A DNA stretch of 64,000 nucleotides from Pseudomonas orientalis (GTDB lineage: Bacteria > Pseudomonadota > Gammaproteobacteria > Pseudomonadales > Pseudomonadaceae): NCBI RefSeq assembly GCF_001439815.1, contig NZ_JYLM01000002.1, positions 558,001 to 622,000 of the forward strand, given 5' to 3'. Positions within the stretch are counted from its first letter, which is position 1; the number at the start of each line of letters is the position of its first letter. Under the pieces are notes generated by a model. That model was not told where the DNA came from. It did not search any database and saw nothing but the letters and a program-made list of their open reading frames with translations. Both the position numbers and the translations under genes were made by a program. Of this stretch, positions 37,336-47,970 are shown in pieces.

Positions 37336-38958
37336 TCAAGGAGACGTGTTTTTTTCCAGATGCAGCAACACATAAGGGGTCTTATCGAACGCCCCAGTGA
37401 GGGTCGGCGTGAGCGAACGCAAGCGCGGGTCAGTCAGGCTTTGGAAGTCAGCCTGGCTCATGACCAGCCAGGCCGGCGCCTGAATAGGCTGGAGTTCAAC
37501 CGGCAACTGGGTAAACAGCGGGACCTTGTCGCAATTGAAGTTGACCATGAACTTGATGGCTTTTGCGTCCTTGCCCAATGCATGCAACACCAACGGCGCC
37601 GGTTGCTGCAGGATCTGCTCCCTGGCCGCCAGGGTAAACGTGCGGGTGTCGTAAAGGCTGCGTTCCAGGGGTTCGACTACCAGGATGTAAGTCGACCAGA
37701 CCGCCACCACTGCGGCGAATGCCGGACCGATCACGCGCAATCGAACCTTTAACAACGCCAGCAACGCCAACCCCTGAAGCACCGCGAGCAGGCCGAAGAT
37801 CAGCTCGAAATCGGCCAGTTGCTCCGGGTAACGGCGCCGCGCCGCGACCAGGCCGACCATCAACAACGCGGGCAACAGCGTCCACAGCACCAGCATCAAG
37901 CCGCGCAGCGCGCTGAACAGACGGCCCTGGGCAACCTGAAACGGATAGGCGGCAATGATTGCAGCCATCGGCAGCATCGGCAGGATATAGCGCGCCTTTT
38001 TTGCCTGGGGCACCGACAAGCCCAGCATCACCAACGCGCCCGCCGCCGCGCAGTACAGCACCAGCTTCAACGCCGGGGCCGGCGCTTGGCGGCCGCGGCT
38101 CACCACGGCCAGCAACACCAGAAGCGCCACCGGGTAGGCCAGCGCATAGTTGCCCAGGGAGCTGGTGAAGTAATACAGCACGCCGCCGGAGCCTTCGCTG
38201 CCATCCATGCGCCCCAGAAACTGCATGCGAATCACGTCATGCATGAAGTCTTCGCCACCGCTGAGCTTGGCCAGCAGCAACAGCAGGCCGATACACGCCG
38301 CGAGCAACGCCAGCGCCAGCAGCCCGAAACTGAACAACTGCCGCCATTGACGGTTGATCAGGTAATAGCTGCACAGCACGCCGGTCGGGATGACCAGCCC
38401 AATCGGCCCGCGAATCGCAAAACCGAGCATCAACAGCGCGAACACCCAGTGCAGGCGTTTGGCCGCAGAAAAATGATCATGGGCATAACCCAGATAGAAC
38501 ACCGCCAGGGTCACGGCCGCCAGCATCTGGTCCAGGGAGACGGCGCGGGTTTCGCTGATAAAGGTGCTGCTGAGCAGGAGCATGGCGATGCTCAGCAGGC
38601 CCCAGCGCAGGGAATAGGGGGCAGTGAGCCGGTACATCAGCACCACGATGCCCGCCGAAGCGACGGCGCTGGGCAGCCAGGCCGTGAGGCTGCTGACCTG
38701 GCCCGAGGGCAGGGACAGCAACCAGGTCAGCAGCGTGGAGGTGGCCAGGTAGTCTGCATACGGCTGGCCGTAGGTGGTGGGAAAGAAGCTCGGCCCATGG
38801 CGCAGCATCTCCTGGGCAAACACCACAAAACGCGAGTCGAAGCCGATAATTGCCTGGTGCCAGTTGCCGGCGATGAACAACAGCAGTGCCAGGAGCCCCA
38901 ACCCCAGTGACTGTAGACGGATTGTCGGGTTGAGCAGGGGCGGGTGAGCCTTGTTCAC
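37336..38958 (-). CDS. ArnT-like GT-C glycosyltransferase, second copy
   Basis: The 540-residue inner-membrane protein has about twelve hydrophobic helices and a soluble C-terminal domain, the layout of GT39/GT83 polyprenyl-phosphate-sugar transferases. GFDSRFVVFAQEMLRHG occupies the first periplasmic loop where canonical ArnT has [16 protein letters not shown], so the usual acidic motif is changed. It is the last gene of the arn operon, 3 bp after ugd, and ends at a terminator. It probably transfers a sugar from undecaprenyl phosphate to lipid A or another glycolipid; the donor is unknown. Confidence 0.85.
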   Translation of the reverse strand: MNKAHPPLLNPTIRLQSLGLGLLALLLFIAGNWHQAIIGFDSRFVVFAQEMLRHGPSFFPTTYGQPYADYLATSTLLTWLLSLPSGQVSSLTAWLPSAVASAGIVVLMYRLTAPYSLRWGLLSIAMLLLSSTFISETRAVSLDQMLAAVTLAVFYLGYAHDHFSAAKRLHWVFALLMLGFAIRGPIGLVIPTGVLCSYYLINRQWRQLFSFGLLALALLAACIGLLLLLAKLSGGEDFMHDVIRMQFLGRMDGSEGSGGVLYYFTSSLGNYALAYPVALLVLLAVVSRGRQAPAPALKLVLYCAAAGALVMLGLSVPQAKKARYILPMLPMAAIIAAYPFQVAQGRLFSALRGLMLVLWTLLPALLMVGLVAARRRYPEQLADFELIFGLLAVLQGLALLALLKVRLRVIGPAFAAVVAVWSTYILVVEPLERSLYDTRTFTLAAREQILQQPAPLVLHALGKDAKAIKFMVNFNCDKVPLFTQLPVELQPIQAPAWLVMSQADFQSLTDPRLRSLTPTLTGAFDKTPYVLLHLEKNTSP

Positions 38959-38961
38959 GTA

Positions 38962-40341
38962 TCAGCCTGCCTTGGCCTGTGGCACCCAGTTCTGCTGGGG
39001 GATCGGCAACTCGCAGGAGTCGCCACGACCGATCGGGAAGTACTTGAAGCCTTTGCGCGTCAGGCGCTCGCCGTCGTACAGGTTGCGACCGTCAAAGATC
39101 ACCGGGGTTTTCAGGCGCTGGTGAATCAGGTCGAAGTCCGGTGCCTTGAATTGCTGCCACTCGGTGCAGACGATCAGCGCATCGGCGCCGCCCAGGGTGG
39201 ACTCCGGCGTTCCCATCAGCATCAACCGCGGGTCATCGCCATAGAGGCGCTGGGTTTCCTGCATGGCTTCGGGGTCGAACGCACGCACGTTGGCGCCAGC
39301 CTCCCAGAGCGCTTCCATCAGCACGCGGCTCGGCGCGTCGCGCATGTCGTCGGTATTGGGCTTGAAGGCCAGGCCCCACAAGGCAAAGGTCTTGCCGCGC
39401 AGGTCACCCTTGAAGAACGCGTTGATGCGCTCGAACAGCTTGCCTTTCTGGCGCTGGTTGATCGCTTCCACGGCTTCGAGCAGGTCGCTGGAGCAGTTGG
39501 CCTGCTTGGCGCTGTGGATCAGGGCGCGCATGTCTTTGGGAAAGCAGGAGCCGCCATAGCCGCACCCTGGGTAAATGAAGTGGTAGCCGATGCGCGAGTC
39601 GGCGCCAATTCCCAGGCGCACGGCTTCGATGTCGGCGCCCAGGTGTTCGGCCAGTTCGGCGATCTGGTTGATGAAGCTGATCTTGGTGGCGAGCATGCAG
39701 TTGGCGGCGTACTTGGTCAGTTCGGCGCTGCGCACGTCCATGAAGATGATGCGGTCATGGTTGCGGTTGAACGGCGCGTACAGGTCGCGCATCACCTCGC
39801 GCACTTCTTCGCGCTCGCAGCCGATGATGATGCGGTCCGGGCGGCGGCAGTCGGCCACGGCCGAGCCTTCCTTGAGAAACTCCGGGTTGGAGACGATATC
39901 GAATTGCAGCTCACGGCCGGCGGCGCGCAGGTTCTTGCGCATATGGTCGCGCAGGGTATCGCCGGTACCCACGGGCACAGTGGATTTCTCCACCAGGATC
40001 ACCGGTGCCACGCGATGACGGGCGACCGCATCACCCACCGACAGCACGTATTTGAGGTCGGCCGAACCGTCTTCATCCGACGGCGTGCCCACCGCAATGA
40101 ACAGTACTTCACCATGCTCGACGGCGAGTTTTTCGTCGTAGGTGAAACGCAGGCGTCCGCTTTCCAGGTTTTCCTTGACCATCGCCGCCAGGCCCGGCTC
40201 GAAGATGGTCACGTGACCCTTTTGCAGCGACTCGACTTTGCGCTGGTCAACGTCCATGCAAATGACATCGTGACCGACTTCGGCTAATACCGTGGCCTGG
40301 ACCAGACCGACGTAACCACTACCAAATACACTGATTTTCAT
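38962..40341 (-). CDS. ugd: UDP-glucose 6-dehydrogenase
   Basis: The 459-residue enzyme oxidises UDP-glucose to UDP-glucuronate with two NAD+, supplying the precursor for L-Ara4N. It has the NAD site [16 protein letters not shown], the [10 protein letters not shown] segment, and the catalytic Cys in [10 protein letters not shown] near residue 267. Its ATG overlaps the arnF stop (ATGA), placing it firmly in the arn operon as in P. aeruginosa. Confidence 0.95.
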   Translation of the reverse strand: MKISVFGSGYVGLVQATVLAEVGHDVICMDVDQRKVESLQKGHVTIFEPGLAAMVKENLESGRLRFTYDEKLAVEHGEVLFIAVGTPSDEDGSADLKYVLSVGDAVARHRVAPVILVEKSTVPVGTGDTLRDHMRKNLRAAGRELQFDIVSNPEFLKEGSAVADCRRPDRIIIGCEREEVREVMRDLYAPFNRNHDRIIFMDVRSAELTKYAANCMLATKISFINQIAELAEHLGADIEAVRLGIGADSRIGYHFIYPGCGYGGSCFPKDMRALIHSAKQANCSSDLLEAVEAINQRQKGKLFERINAFFKGDLRGKTFALWGLAFKPNTDDMRDAPSRVLMEALWEAGANVRAFDPEAMQETQRLYGDDPRLMLMGTPESTLGGADALIVCTEWQQFKAPDFDLIHQRLKTPVIFDGRNLYDGERLTRKGFKYFPIGRGDSCELPIPQQNWVPQAKAG

Positions 40342-40751
40342 GGGGTATTCCTGGGACTTGAGGTGCTAGCACGACGAGAGTTGATAACCAGTACGCCGAG
40401 GATGACCAAGGCCACCCCCAGGGTTTTCGAAAGCGAAAAGTGTTCGTTGAAAACCGGCAGGCTGGCCGCCAGCAGGTACACCAGCGCATAGCTGATGCTG
40501 AGCAGCGAATAGGCGCGCCCGAGGGGCAAATGCTTCAGCGCGCCGAGCCAGCAGAGCATCGACAGCGCGTAGGCGATGATCGCCAGGATCACCACGCCCA
40601 GGGCGTTCAGGTCGATGCTGGCGCTGCTCAAGGCGTCCGGCCACTGATCCGGCAGCGGCAGCCGCGTCATGCTCCAGCGCATGCCCAATTGGGCGGCACT
40701 GACCAGGCCGACGCTGCCTAGGGCCAAGGCGAAACCGCGTGTCCGGCTCAT
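40338..40751 (-). CDS. arnF: ArnF, flippase subunit for L-Ara4N-phosphoundecaprenol
   Basis: The 137-residue EamA/SMR-type membrane protein has four helices and pairs with ArnE to flip L-Ara4N-phosphoundecaprenol across the inner membrane. Recognisable parts are [34 protein letters not shown] and [14 protein letters not shown], and it ends VLVINSRR plus a short tail. ATG 40751 overlaps the arnE stop by four bases; the longer frame reads through arnE out of frame. Confidence 0.92.
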   Translation of the reverse strand: MSRTRGFALALGSVGLVSAAQLGMRWSMTRLPLPDQWPDALSSASIDLNALGVVILAIIAYALSMLCWLGALKHLPLGRAYSLLSISYALVYLLAASLPVFNEHFSLSKTLGVALVILGVLVINSRRASTSSPRNTP

Positions 40752-41095
40752 ACCTGGCGCCCCAACAGCACGACACCGGCAATGACCAGCACCACGCCCA
40801 GCCAGTGGCGGCCATCGATGTGCTCGGCAAAGACAAAGCGCGCCATCAGCGTGACCAGCACAAAATTCAGACTGAGCATCGGATAGGCAATGCCCACTTC
40901 CAGGCGCTGCAGCACCAGCAACCACACCAGCAAGCCGAGGCCCAGGCACACCAACGCCGACCACAACCAGGGTGAGCGCAGCTTCGGCGCCCAAGCGTCG
41001 GGCAGGTCACGCCAGCTCTCTACGGCAAACTTCTGCGAGACCTGGCCCATGCAGGTGAGCAGGCAGGCCGTGAGCAATAGCAGCAAGGTGATCAT
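40748..41095 (-). CDS. arnE: ArnE, flippase subunit for L-Ara4N-phosphoundecaprenol
   Basis: The 115-residue protein has four membrane helices ([68 protein letters not shown]). It is the ArnF partner of small-multidrug-resistance fold. ATG 41095 overlaps the arnT stop by four bases, and the stop overlaps arnF. The order arnT-arnE-arnF supports the assignment. Confidence 0.92.
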   Translation of the reverse strand: MITLLLLLTACLLTCMGQVSQKFAVESWRDLPDAWAPKLRSPWLWSALVCLGLGLLVWLLVLQRLEVGIAYPMLSLNFVLVTLMARFVFAEHIDGRHWLGVVLVIAGVVLLGRQV

Positions 41096-42747
41096 GGCGC
41101 GACCTGTGGAAAAATCAGGATCACGATGTTGCCTTGGGCATACCGCTGGCCGTCCGGGGGCAGCAGGGCGAGTTCTTCCTTTTCGCCCTGGCTGTTGACG
41201 CGCATTACCACGCCTACAGCACCGCTGAGACGGGTTTGCGCCATCCAGGCCTGGATTTGATTGCGATCGACCAGACGGTGGGCGGTATCGGCGTATGCCA
41301 GCCCGTATTTCACTTCGCCAGAGGTGTTGTACAACGTGATGTCGGGCCGCTTCAGTCGCCATGCCAGCGCTGCGGACGCGCCCAGGTCATTGCTCAACAG
41401 GGCAAGGGAGGGCTTGAGTTCTTCGGCGTGATCGATGATGAACTGGTCCGGCGTCTTGTTATAAACCACCGAATGGGGCAGGGCGGCGGGTAACAAGGCA
41501 ACCAGCAAGCCACTGCCGATCAGCGGGGCGGCCCACAGTTTCAACGGACGGGCCGCGTGCAGCAGGTTGACCAGGATCCAGCCGAACAAGCCGGTCAATA
41601 CCAGCATCAGGCTGAGGGTTTCCTCACCGGGTTCGTACAGCGGCTTCTTGAATTGGAACCAGATGAGCGCCAACAGCACGAGCACGCCGATCACCAGGTT
41701 CAGCCAGCCGTTGATGCGCAATACGCGGCCACGGCCTTGAGCGAGCTTGTCACTCAAAGTCGAACCCATCAGCAATGCCAAGGGCAACAGGCACGGCATG
41801 ATGTAGGAGGGCAGCTTGCCCTTGGCCAGACTGAAGAAGGCCAGGGGCATCAGCAGCCACAGCAGCAGGAACGCGGTTTTCTGCGCGTGCCTGTCCGACC
41901 ACGCCTGCTTGAGCGTGGACGGCAGCAGGGCAACCCACGGCAACGTGAAGGCGACCAGCAAGGGCAGGTAGTACCAGAACGGTTCGGCATGCTGGGCATC
42001 TTCACCGGCGAAGCGCTGGATATGCTCGTGCCAGAAGAAGAAGTGCCAGTAATCCGGCTCTTGCAGGTGCACGGTCAATGCCCAGGGCAAGCTGACCAGG
42101 ATCGCCGCGGCCACCGCCACCGGCCCGAACTTGAACAACTCAACCGAGCGTTTCTGCCAGATCGCATAGGGCAGGGCGATCAATACCGGCAGCAACCACG
42201 CCAGGAAGCCCTTGGTCATGAAGCCCATGCCGCAGGCCAGGCCCAGCAAGGCCCAGGACCACAGTCGAGCACGGCGGGTCGTGCTGTCGAAACAGAACCA
42301 CAAGGCCACACCGGTCAGGTTGACCCAGAAGGTGAATTGCGGGTCCAGGTTGGCGTAACCGCCGAGCATCGCCACGCTGACGAAACTCATGTACAGCACA
42401 CAGCTGACCAGGCTTTTCTGCGGGTCGTTCCACAACCGGCGCGACATCAGGTAAACCAGCAGAATGCTCAAGCCGGTGCTCAGGGCCGAAGCGAAGCGCA
42501 CGCCAAACAGGTTCTGGCCGAAGATCGCCTGGCCGAGCGCGATCATCCAGTAGCCCGCCGCCGGTTTTTCGAAGTAGCGAATGCCCATGAAGTGCGGCGC
42601 GGCCCACTTGCCGGTCAGCAGCATTTCCTGGCTGATCTGTGCGTAGCGGGTTTCATCGGGAATCCACAGGCCATGCGTGGCCAGCGGCAGCAGGTAAAAC
42701 ACGCCAAACGCCAACAGGAGCAGGGGCAATGCCCAGCGACGGATCAT
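41092..42747 (-). CDS. arnT: ArnT, L-Ara4N transferase to lipid A
   Basis: The 551-residue inner-membrane GT83 enzyme moves 4-amino-4-deoxy-L-arabinose from undecaprenyl phosphate to lipid A phosphates at the periplasmic face, lowering affinity for polymyxin and other cationic peptides. The first loop holds [17 protein letters not shown] (acidic catalytic region), then FEKPAAGYW. About twelve helices precede a periplasmic C-terminal domain. ATG 42747 overlaps the arnD stop (ATGA) and replaces the longer frame starting 21 bases upstream. Confidence 0.95.
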   Translation of the reverse strand: MIRRWALPLLLLAFGVFYLLPLATHGLWIPDETRYAQISQEMLLTGKWAAPHFMGIRYFEKPAAGYWMIALGQAIFGQNLFGVRFASALSTGLSILLVYLMSRRLWNDPQKSLVSCVLYMSFVSVAMLGGYANLDPQFTFWVNLTGVALWFCFDSTTRRARLWSWALLGLACGMGFMTKGFLAWLLPVLIALPYAIWQKRSVELFKFGPVAVAAAILVSLPWALTVHLQEPDYWHFFFWHEHIQRFAGEDAQHAEPFWYYLPLLVAFTLPWVALLPSTLKQAWSDRHAQKTAFLLLWLLMPLAFFSLAKGKLPSYIMPCLLPLALLMGSTLSDKLAQGRGRVLRINGWLNLVIGVLVLLALIWFQFKKPLYEPGEETLSLMLVLTGLFGWILVNLLHAARPLKLWAAPLIGSGLLVALLPAALPHSVVYNKTPDQFIIDHAEELKPSLALLSNDLGASAALAWRLKRPDITLYNTSGEVKYGLAYADTAHRLVDRNQIQAWMAQTRLSGAVGVVMRVNSQGEKEELALLPPDGQRYAQGNIVILIFPQVAP

Positions 42748-43628
42748 GCCTGCTGCACTCCGAGCCAACCTTCACGGCCGCTCAGTGCGCCGCGCACCAG
42801 CTGTTGCTGGGGCAGGGTGGTCACATCTGCGGGCAACAAGTCGCCCAGGGGTTTGAAATCAATCCCGCGCTGCCCTGCCTGGGCGAGCAACTGGCGAAAC
42901 TCATTGGCCATCAGAATCCCTTCTACTTCTGCGTGGATCGTATAGACGTTCAGCGTCGAGGCGCTGAACCGGTCCAGGATGAAACGGTTGAAGTCCTTGG
43001 CAGCCACCACCGGCCCCACGACTTCGTCGAAGGTCGGCAGGTCTACCGGAATTTGTGGGGTACCCGCGCTGCCATCGGCCAGGGTCGGACGAAACAGGCT
43101 GGTGCCTCGGCAATCGCTGCTGTAGCGAAAATTGAAGGCTTGCTTGGCTTGCACCACGCGCTCATCGGCGCGCCAACCGGCGGCCGCCGAACAGTCGATA
43201 CGCTCACCGAGGATGTCGCTCAGGGTGTCCACGCCGCGCCGGATCTGCTCGACCAGTTGTGCATCGCTCCAGCGCCCGGTGTTGGCCTGCCAGCCATGGT
43301 GATCCCATGCATGCAGGCCGACTTCATGCCCGGCGGCCTTGGCCTGGCGCATCAAGTGCCCCAGGTCGCGGCCGATCGGCTTGCCCGGCCAGGCGGTGCC
43401 GGCCAGCAAGATGTCCCAGCCATACAGGCCGGCGGCATTGGAACGCAGCATTTTCCACAGGAACTGCGGGCGGATCAGACGCCACAAATGGCGCCCCATG
43501 TTGTCCGGCCCGACGCTGAAGAAAAACGTCGCCTTGATCCCGGCTTCGTCCAGGGATTCGAGCAGCCGCGGCACACCTTCACGGGTGCCACGGTAGGTGT
43601 CGACGTCGATGCGAAGACCTGCATCCAT
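42744..43628 (-). CDS. arnD: ArnD, formamido-arabinose deformylase
   Basis: The 294-residue polysaccharide-deacetylase-fold protein removes the formyl group from 4-deoxy-4-formamido-L-arabinose-phosphoundecaprenol, a step that drives the pathway forward. It begins [20 protein letters not shown], where the Asp of the metal site lies, and has [15 protein letters not shown] with the metal His residues. ATG 43628 overlaps the arnA stop by one base (TAATG). Confidence 0.95.
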   Translation of the reverse strand: MDAGLRIDVDTYRGTREGVPRLLESLDEAGIKATFFFSVGPDNMGRHLWRLIRPQFLWKMLRSNAAGLYGWDILLAGTAWPGKPIGRDLGHLMRQAKAAGHEVGLHAWDHHGWQANTGRWSDAQLVEQIRRGVDTLSDILGERIDCSAAAGWRADERVVQAKQAFNFRYSSDCRGTSLFRPTLADGSAGTPQIPVDLPTFDEVVGPVVAAKDFNRFILDRFSASTLNVYTIHAEVEGILMANEFRQLLAQAGQRGIDFKPLGDLLPADVTTLPQQQLVRGALSGREGWLGVQQA

Positions 43629-45619
43629 TACTTTTTGTCCGCTATTTCAAGCATGGCTTCACGCAGGAAGAAATCGAGCGTGTTGCCGATGGTCTCGCTC
43701 ATCTCCACGGTCGGTTCCCAGTTCAGCAGGCGCTTGGCGTTTTCGATGCTTGGCTTGCGGTGCGCCACGTCCTGGTAACCGGTGCCGTAGAACGCCTTGC
43801 TTTCCACATCGCGGAAACCGGCGAACGGTGGGAAGTTGTGGCGCAGCGGGTGCGCTTCGAACTGACGCAGCAGCTCTTCGCCCAACTGGCGGATGCTGGC
43901 TTCGTTTTCCGGGTTGCCGATGTTGATGATCTGGCCGTCGCAAACACCGTTTTCATTATCGATAATGCGCGCCAGGGCTTCGATGCCGTCGGCGATGTCT
44001 GTGAAGCAACGCTTCTGCTCGCCACCGTCGAACAGGCGGATCGGCGTGCCTTCCACCAGATTGAGGATCAACTGGGTAATGGCACGGGAACTGCCGATAC
44101 GCGCGGAGTCCAGGCGATCCAGGCGCGGGCCCATCCAGTTGAACGGACGGAACAGGGTGAATTTCAGGCCTTTGTCGCCGTAGGCCCAGATCACACGGTC
44201 GAGCAGTTGCTTGGAGACCGAGTAAATCCAGCGTTGCTTGTTGACCGGCCCGACTACCAGGTTGGAGGTGTCTTCGTCGAAGTACTGGTCCTGGCACATG
44301 CCATAGACTTCGGAAGTCGATGGGAAGATCACGCGCTTGTTGTACTTGACGCAGTAGCGCACCAGCTTGAGGTTTTCTTCGAAATCCAGTTCGAACACGC
44401 GCAGCGGGTTGCGGGTGTATTCGATCGGCGTGGCGATGGCTACCAGCGGCAGCACCACGTCGCACTTCTTGATGTGGTACTCGATCCACTCGGTGTGAAT
44501 GCTGATATCGCCTTCCACGTAGTGGAAGTTAGGGTGGCTGCGCAGGCGCTCGATGGCGTCGGAGCCGATGTCCAGGCCGTAGACTTCATAGCGGTCGTCA
44601 CGCAGCAGGCGCTCGGACAGGTGGTTACCGATAAAGCCGTTCACCCCCAGGATCAGCACGCGGGTCCGGCGTGGCTTGCGGCCCGACTCGGCGCCGCGCA
44701 GCACGGAACCGTCCACCAGGCCCAGTTCATCGGCCAGGGAAGGGCCGGCCAGGTACAGGCCGTTGTCGTTGCGTTGGCCGAACTTGACCACCAGCGAGTC
44801 TTCACCACAGGCGATGCGCAGCGGGTTGACGCTGATCACGCGGCCCGGCGCCAGGCCTTCGTTGCCCTTGACCACCTCGGCCTGCCACACGACGAGCTTG
44901 TGCTCGCCGACGGCGCAAAAGGCGCCAGGGTACGGCTGGGTCACGGCGCGGACCAGATTGAACAGTTGTTCGGCGGGCTTTTTCCAGTCGATCTTGCCAT
45001 CGGCGGCGGTACGGCGGCCGAAGCAGGTGGCCTGGCTTTCGTCCTGGGCGGTTTCGCTCAGTTTGCCCTGGGCCAGTTGCGGCAGGGCGTCACGCAACAG
45101 GTTGCCGGCGGCCTCACGCAGTTTGGCGTGCAGGCTCAGGCCGGTATCGTTGCGCTCGATGCTGACTTTCTGCTGGGCCAGGATCGCACCGGCATCGGCA
45201 CGCTTGACCATGCGGTGCAGGGTCACGCCGGTTTCGCTTTCGCCATTGACCAGCACCCAGTTGGCCGGTGCGCGGCCACGGTATTTGGGCAGCAGCGAAC
45301 CATGCAGATTGAAAGCGCCGTGGCGGGCGGTGGCCAGCAGCGGCTCGCTCAACAGGTTGCGGTAATAGAAGGAGAAGATGAAATCCGGGTTCAGCTTGGC
45401 GATGCGCTCGACCCACAGCGGGTGGTTGGCGTCTTCCGGCGCGTGCACCGGGATACCGTTGCGGGCGCACAGCTGGGCGACCGAGCCGTAGAAATTGTTT
45501 TCCTTGGGGTCGTCGGCATGGGTGAATACCGCAGCGATGTCGTAACCCGCATCGAGCAGGGCTTCAATACCGGCACAGCCAATATCGTGGTAGGCGAAGA
45601 CAACGGCTTTTGAACTCAT
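43628..45619 (-). CDS. arnA: ArnA, bifunctional formyltransferase/UDP-glucuronate decarboxylase
   Basis: The 663-residue enzyme has two halves. The N-terminal formyltransferase (1-300) contains [19 protein letters not shown] with catalytic His106. The C-terminal SDR-fold decarboxylase (about 315-663) contains [16 protein letters not shown] and the YSVSK Tyr/Lys pair. It converts UDP-glucuronate to UDP-4-ketopentose and formylates UDP-L-Ara4N. The enzyme that aminates between these steps, ArnB, is not in this operon. ATG 45619 overlaps the arnC stop by four bases. Confidence 0.96.
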   Translation of the reverse strand: MSSKAVVFAYHDIGCAGIEALLDAGYDIAAVFTHADDPKENNFYGSVAQLCARNGIPVHAPEDANHPLWVERIAKLNPDFIFSFYYRNLLSEPLLATARHGAFNLHGSLLPKYRGRAPANWVLVNGESETGVTLHRMVKRADAGAILAQQKVSIERNDTGLSLHAKLREAAGNLLRDALPQLAQGKLSETAQDESQATCFGRRTAADGKIDWKKPAEQLFNLVRAVTQPYPGAFCAVGEHKLVVWQAEVVKGNEGLAPGRVISVNPLRIACGEDSLVVKFGQRNDNGLYLAGPSLADELGLVDGSVLRGAESGRKPRRTRVLILGVNGFIGNHLSERLLRDDRYEVYGLDIGSDAIERLRSHPNFHYVEGDISIHTEWIEYHIKKCDVVLPLVAIATPIEYTRNPLRVFELDFEENLKLVRYCVKYNKRVIFPSTSEVYGMCQDQYFDEDTSNLVVGPVNKQRWIYSVSKQLLDRVIWAYGDKGLKFTLFRPFNWMGPRLDRLDSARIGSSRAITQLILNLVEGTPIRLFDGGEQKRCFTDIADGIEALARIIDNENGVCDGQIINIGNPENEASIRQLGEELLRQFEAHPLRHNFPPFAGFRDVESKAFYGTGYQDVAHRKPSIENAKRLLNWEPTVEMSETIGNTLDFFLREAMLEIADKK

Positions 45620-46650
45620 GACTGGACCTGATCGGAAGAAGAAGTAGAAGTATGGGAAGACACCAGGCCGTCAACGACGACCACGGGAGCCGGTGCCGCC
45701 GGTTGGTTGCGCAGCACTTTTTCAATGAAGAAACGCGGGCGGGCCCTTACATCGCTGTACATGCGGCCCAGGTATTCGCCCAGCAGGCCCATGCCGATGA
45801 ACTGGCCACCGGTGAACACGAAGAGCACGGCGAACAGCACAAACAGGCCGTCGCCCGCCCAATCGGCACCGAAGGCCAGGCGCATGACGATCAGCGCAAA
45901 GGCAAACAGCACGCCCAGCGCCGCCAGGCTGAAACCGACGATGGACAGCAGGCGCAACGGCGTGGTGGTCATGCAGGTGAGCAGGTCGAACATCAGGCTG
46001 ATCAGGCGCATGGCGCTGTATTTGGATTCGCCGTGTTCGCGCTCGGCGTGGTGCACCAGAATTTCCGTGGTGTGACGGGCAAAGCCATTGGCCAGGATCG
46101 GGATAAAGGTGCTGCGCTCGCGACAGGCCAGCATCGCGTCGACGATGGTGCGGCGGTAGGCGCGCAGCATGCAGCCGTAGTCCGTCATGGCCACGCCGGT
46201 GGAGCGCTGCACGGCCAGGTTGATCAGGCGCGAAGGCCAGCGGCGGAACGCGGAATCCTGGCGATTGTTGCGCACTGTGGCGACCACGTCGTAGCCCAGG
46301 GCGGCCTGTTCCACCAGGCGCGGGATTTCTTCCGGCGGGTTTTGCAGGTCGGCGTCGAGGGTGATCACCACTTCGCCGCGGCACTGCTCGAAACCGGCCA
46401 TGATTGCAGCATGCTGGCCATAGTTGCGGTTGAGGATCACTGCAACCACGTTGCTGCCGTCTTCAGCGGCGGCGTCTTCGAGCAACTGCGCCGAATCGTC
46501 GCGGCTACCGTCATCCACCAGGATGATCTCGTACTCGTAGGCCAGCTGTTTGCAGGCTGCCGTGGTGCGCCGCAGCAATTCGGGCAGGCTCTCTTGTTCG
46601 TTATAGACCGGGATAACGATCGATACGCAATGAATAGGGTAGGGTTTCAA
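45616..46650 (-). CDS. arnC: ArnC, undecaprenyl-phosphate formamido-arabinose transferase
   Basis: The 344-residue GT2 enzyme transfers 4-formamido-arabinose from UDP to undecaprenyl phosphate at the cytoplasmic face. It has [30 protein letters not shown], the metal-binding [12 protein letters not shown], and two C-terminal helices near 230-300. TTG 46650 is taken as the start because it gives the conserved [11 protein letters not shown]-terminus with GAGG about ten bases upstream; ATG 46710 would add 20 unsupported residues. It is the first gene of the operon here. Confidence 0.92.
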   Translation of the reverse strand: MKPYPIHCVSIVIPVYNEQESLPELLRRTTAACKQLAYEYEIILVDDGSRDDSAQLLEDAAAEDGSNVVAVILNRNYGQHAAIMAGFEQCRGEVVITLDADLQNPPEEIPRLVEQAALGYDVVATVRNNRQDSAFRRWPSRLINLAVQRSTGVAMTDYGCMLRAYRRTIVDAMLACRERSTFIPILANGFARHTTEILVHHAEREHGESKYSAMRLISLMFDLLTCMTTTPLRLLSIVGFSLAALGVLFAFALIVMRLAFGADWAGDGLFVLFAVLFVFTGGQFIGMGLLGEYLGRMYSDVRARPRFFIEKVLRNQPAAPAPVVVVDGLVSSHTSTSSSDQVQS

Positions 46651-47049
46651 AGATTCATGACCTCGGCTGGAGCAACTTGGAGCGCGAAAACAGCAGCGAT
46701 TATCGGGCAAGATTACAGCCCGCAGAGTACAAAACGGCGCTAAAGATAAAGCGGAATCAACAGCTTAGTCGATTAACCCCGGATTGCTCTGAAGTGTTGC
46801 ATACAAGGTTAAGCGTAAAAATGTTCAACGAATATGAAAGGCGGATGAAAAACTCGTTTATTTGACAGGTAGACAGCCAGGGTTCAGCTATGTCGCCAAG
46901 GTGTTAAACACTGTGATTTTCAGGTGGATAGGAGCGGGCCGCCGGGTATTGGGTTCATATCGATGGCTCCCGTGCATCTATTCAACAAACTTCTCTGCAT
47001 TGCCCTTCAAGTGCCGGTAAAGTAAGCCATCTCTTGCCAGGGTACTCGG
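46651..47049. other. Intergenic region upstream of arnC and the 47050 gene
   Basis: This 399-bp gap is lower in GC than its flanks and must hold the arn operon promoter (minus strand) and that of the gene at 47050. A 62-codon frame at 46677-46865 has no convincing ribosome site. I found no complete PmrA- or PhoP-type direct repeat: GGTTAATCGACTAAG on the minus strand is only a loose resemblance. No arnB remnant is visible. Confidence 0.5.
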
Positions 47050-47862
47050 ATGAATAGCGTGCAGCTTTTAAGCGGCCAGTTGCGGCCGGTGTTGATGGGA
47101 CTGTGGGTGTGCCTTGCCTGTGTCACCACGGTGCGGGCCGATGAGGCCGTTGCCTTGGCGAGCATCGATCAGGTACCGGAAGGTGTTGAAGTGCGCGGCA
47201 AACAGGTCGGCGCCTATACCTGGGACGACCGCCAGGGCAAGAACCTGCTGGTACTCGCCGAACAGGTCGGCGAGCGGGACGACGATGGCACCCAGTCGGC
47301 CTTTGTCTACGCGGCCCAGTACCTGCTGGCCGGCGAGCATCCCAAGCGCGTGTGGATGCTCTACGACGATGTGCGCCAGTGCCAGTTCGACGCCGGGCTG
47401 CACTTTGACACCGCGGCCACCCAGGTCACCGACCTGCTGGGTGACGGCAATACCCAGGCGACTGTTGGCTACTCGCGCACCTGCACCAGCGATGTCAGCC
47501 CGAATGAATTCAAGTTGATCATGCATGTCGGCAAGTCAGAGAAGTATCGCCTGCGCGGCGTCGACCGCTACGGCGCAGCCTGGTGGGACGAGGACGCCGG
47601 TGCCCTGCGCGGCATGCCGTTGCCGACCGATTGCAGCGTGGCCGCGCAGCAGGCGTTGGTCAGCCAGTACAAGGAGCAGGGCACGGAGCTGCCGCTGCCA
47701 GGCTGCTACGGCGACGAGAAGGATTTCGCCAAGGCGCCGGACAGTTACCTGACGTTCATGCGCCGGCACTGGTTTGCGCTGATGCGCAAACAGGACGCCG
47801 ATTGGAGCCAATCCCAGACTCAACCCCAGCAATCCGCAGAAGCAGAGGACGTGACGCCCTGA
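47050..47862 (+). CDS. Exported protein of unknown function
   Basis: The 270-residue protein has an N-terminal signal (VLMGLWVCLACVTTVRADE, probable cleavage after VRA). The mature part has a repeating-looking theme: GKQVGAYTWDDRQGKNLLVL, VYAAQYLLAG, then DLLGDGNTQATVGYSRTCTS, reminiscent of periplasmic proteins that read a calcium or FG-GAP-like Asp/Gly loop (DLLGDGNTQ). Several Cys could form disulfides. Function is unknown. It is divergent from the arn operon. Confidence 0.75.
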   Translation: MNSVQLLSGQLRPVLMGLWVCLACVTTVRADEAVALASIDQVPEGVEVRGKQVGAYTWDDRQGKNLLVLAEQVGERDDDGTQSAFVYAAQYLLAGEHPKRVWMLYDDVRQCQFDAGLHFDTAATQVTDLLGDGNTQATVGYSRTCTSDVSPNEFKLIMHVGKSEKYRLRGVDRYGAAWWDEDAGALRGMPLPTDCSVAAQQALVSQYKEQGTELPLPGCYGDEKDFAKAPDSYLTFMRRHWFALMRKQDADWSQSQTQPQQSAEAEDVTP

Positions 47863-47970
47863 TTTGATGGCAGGGCCGATACTGCGCTAGACTCGGCCTT
47901 CGCCAATTCAATAAATATCAAGATTAATCAATAGATTGCTCGTGATATTTAATCCAAAGGCTGATCTACC

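Noticed and set aside
46730..46800. PmrA- or PhoP-like box upstream of arnC
   Set aside because: GGTTAATCGACTAAG on the minus strand lacks the proper half-site repeat and spacing for either regulator.
46677..46865. 62-residue frame in the arn upstream gap
   Set aside because: No spaced ribosome site and no recognisable sequence; it overlaps the arnC promoter region.
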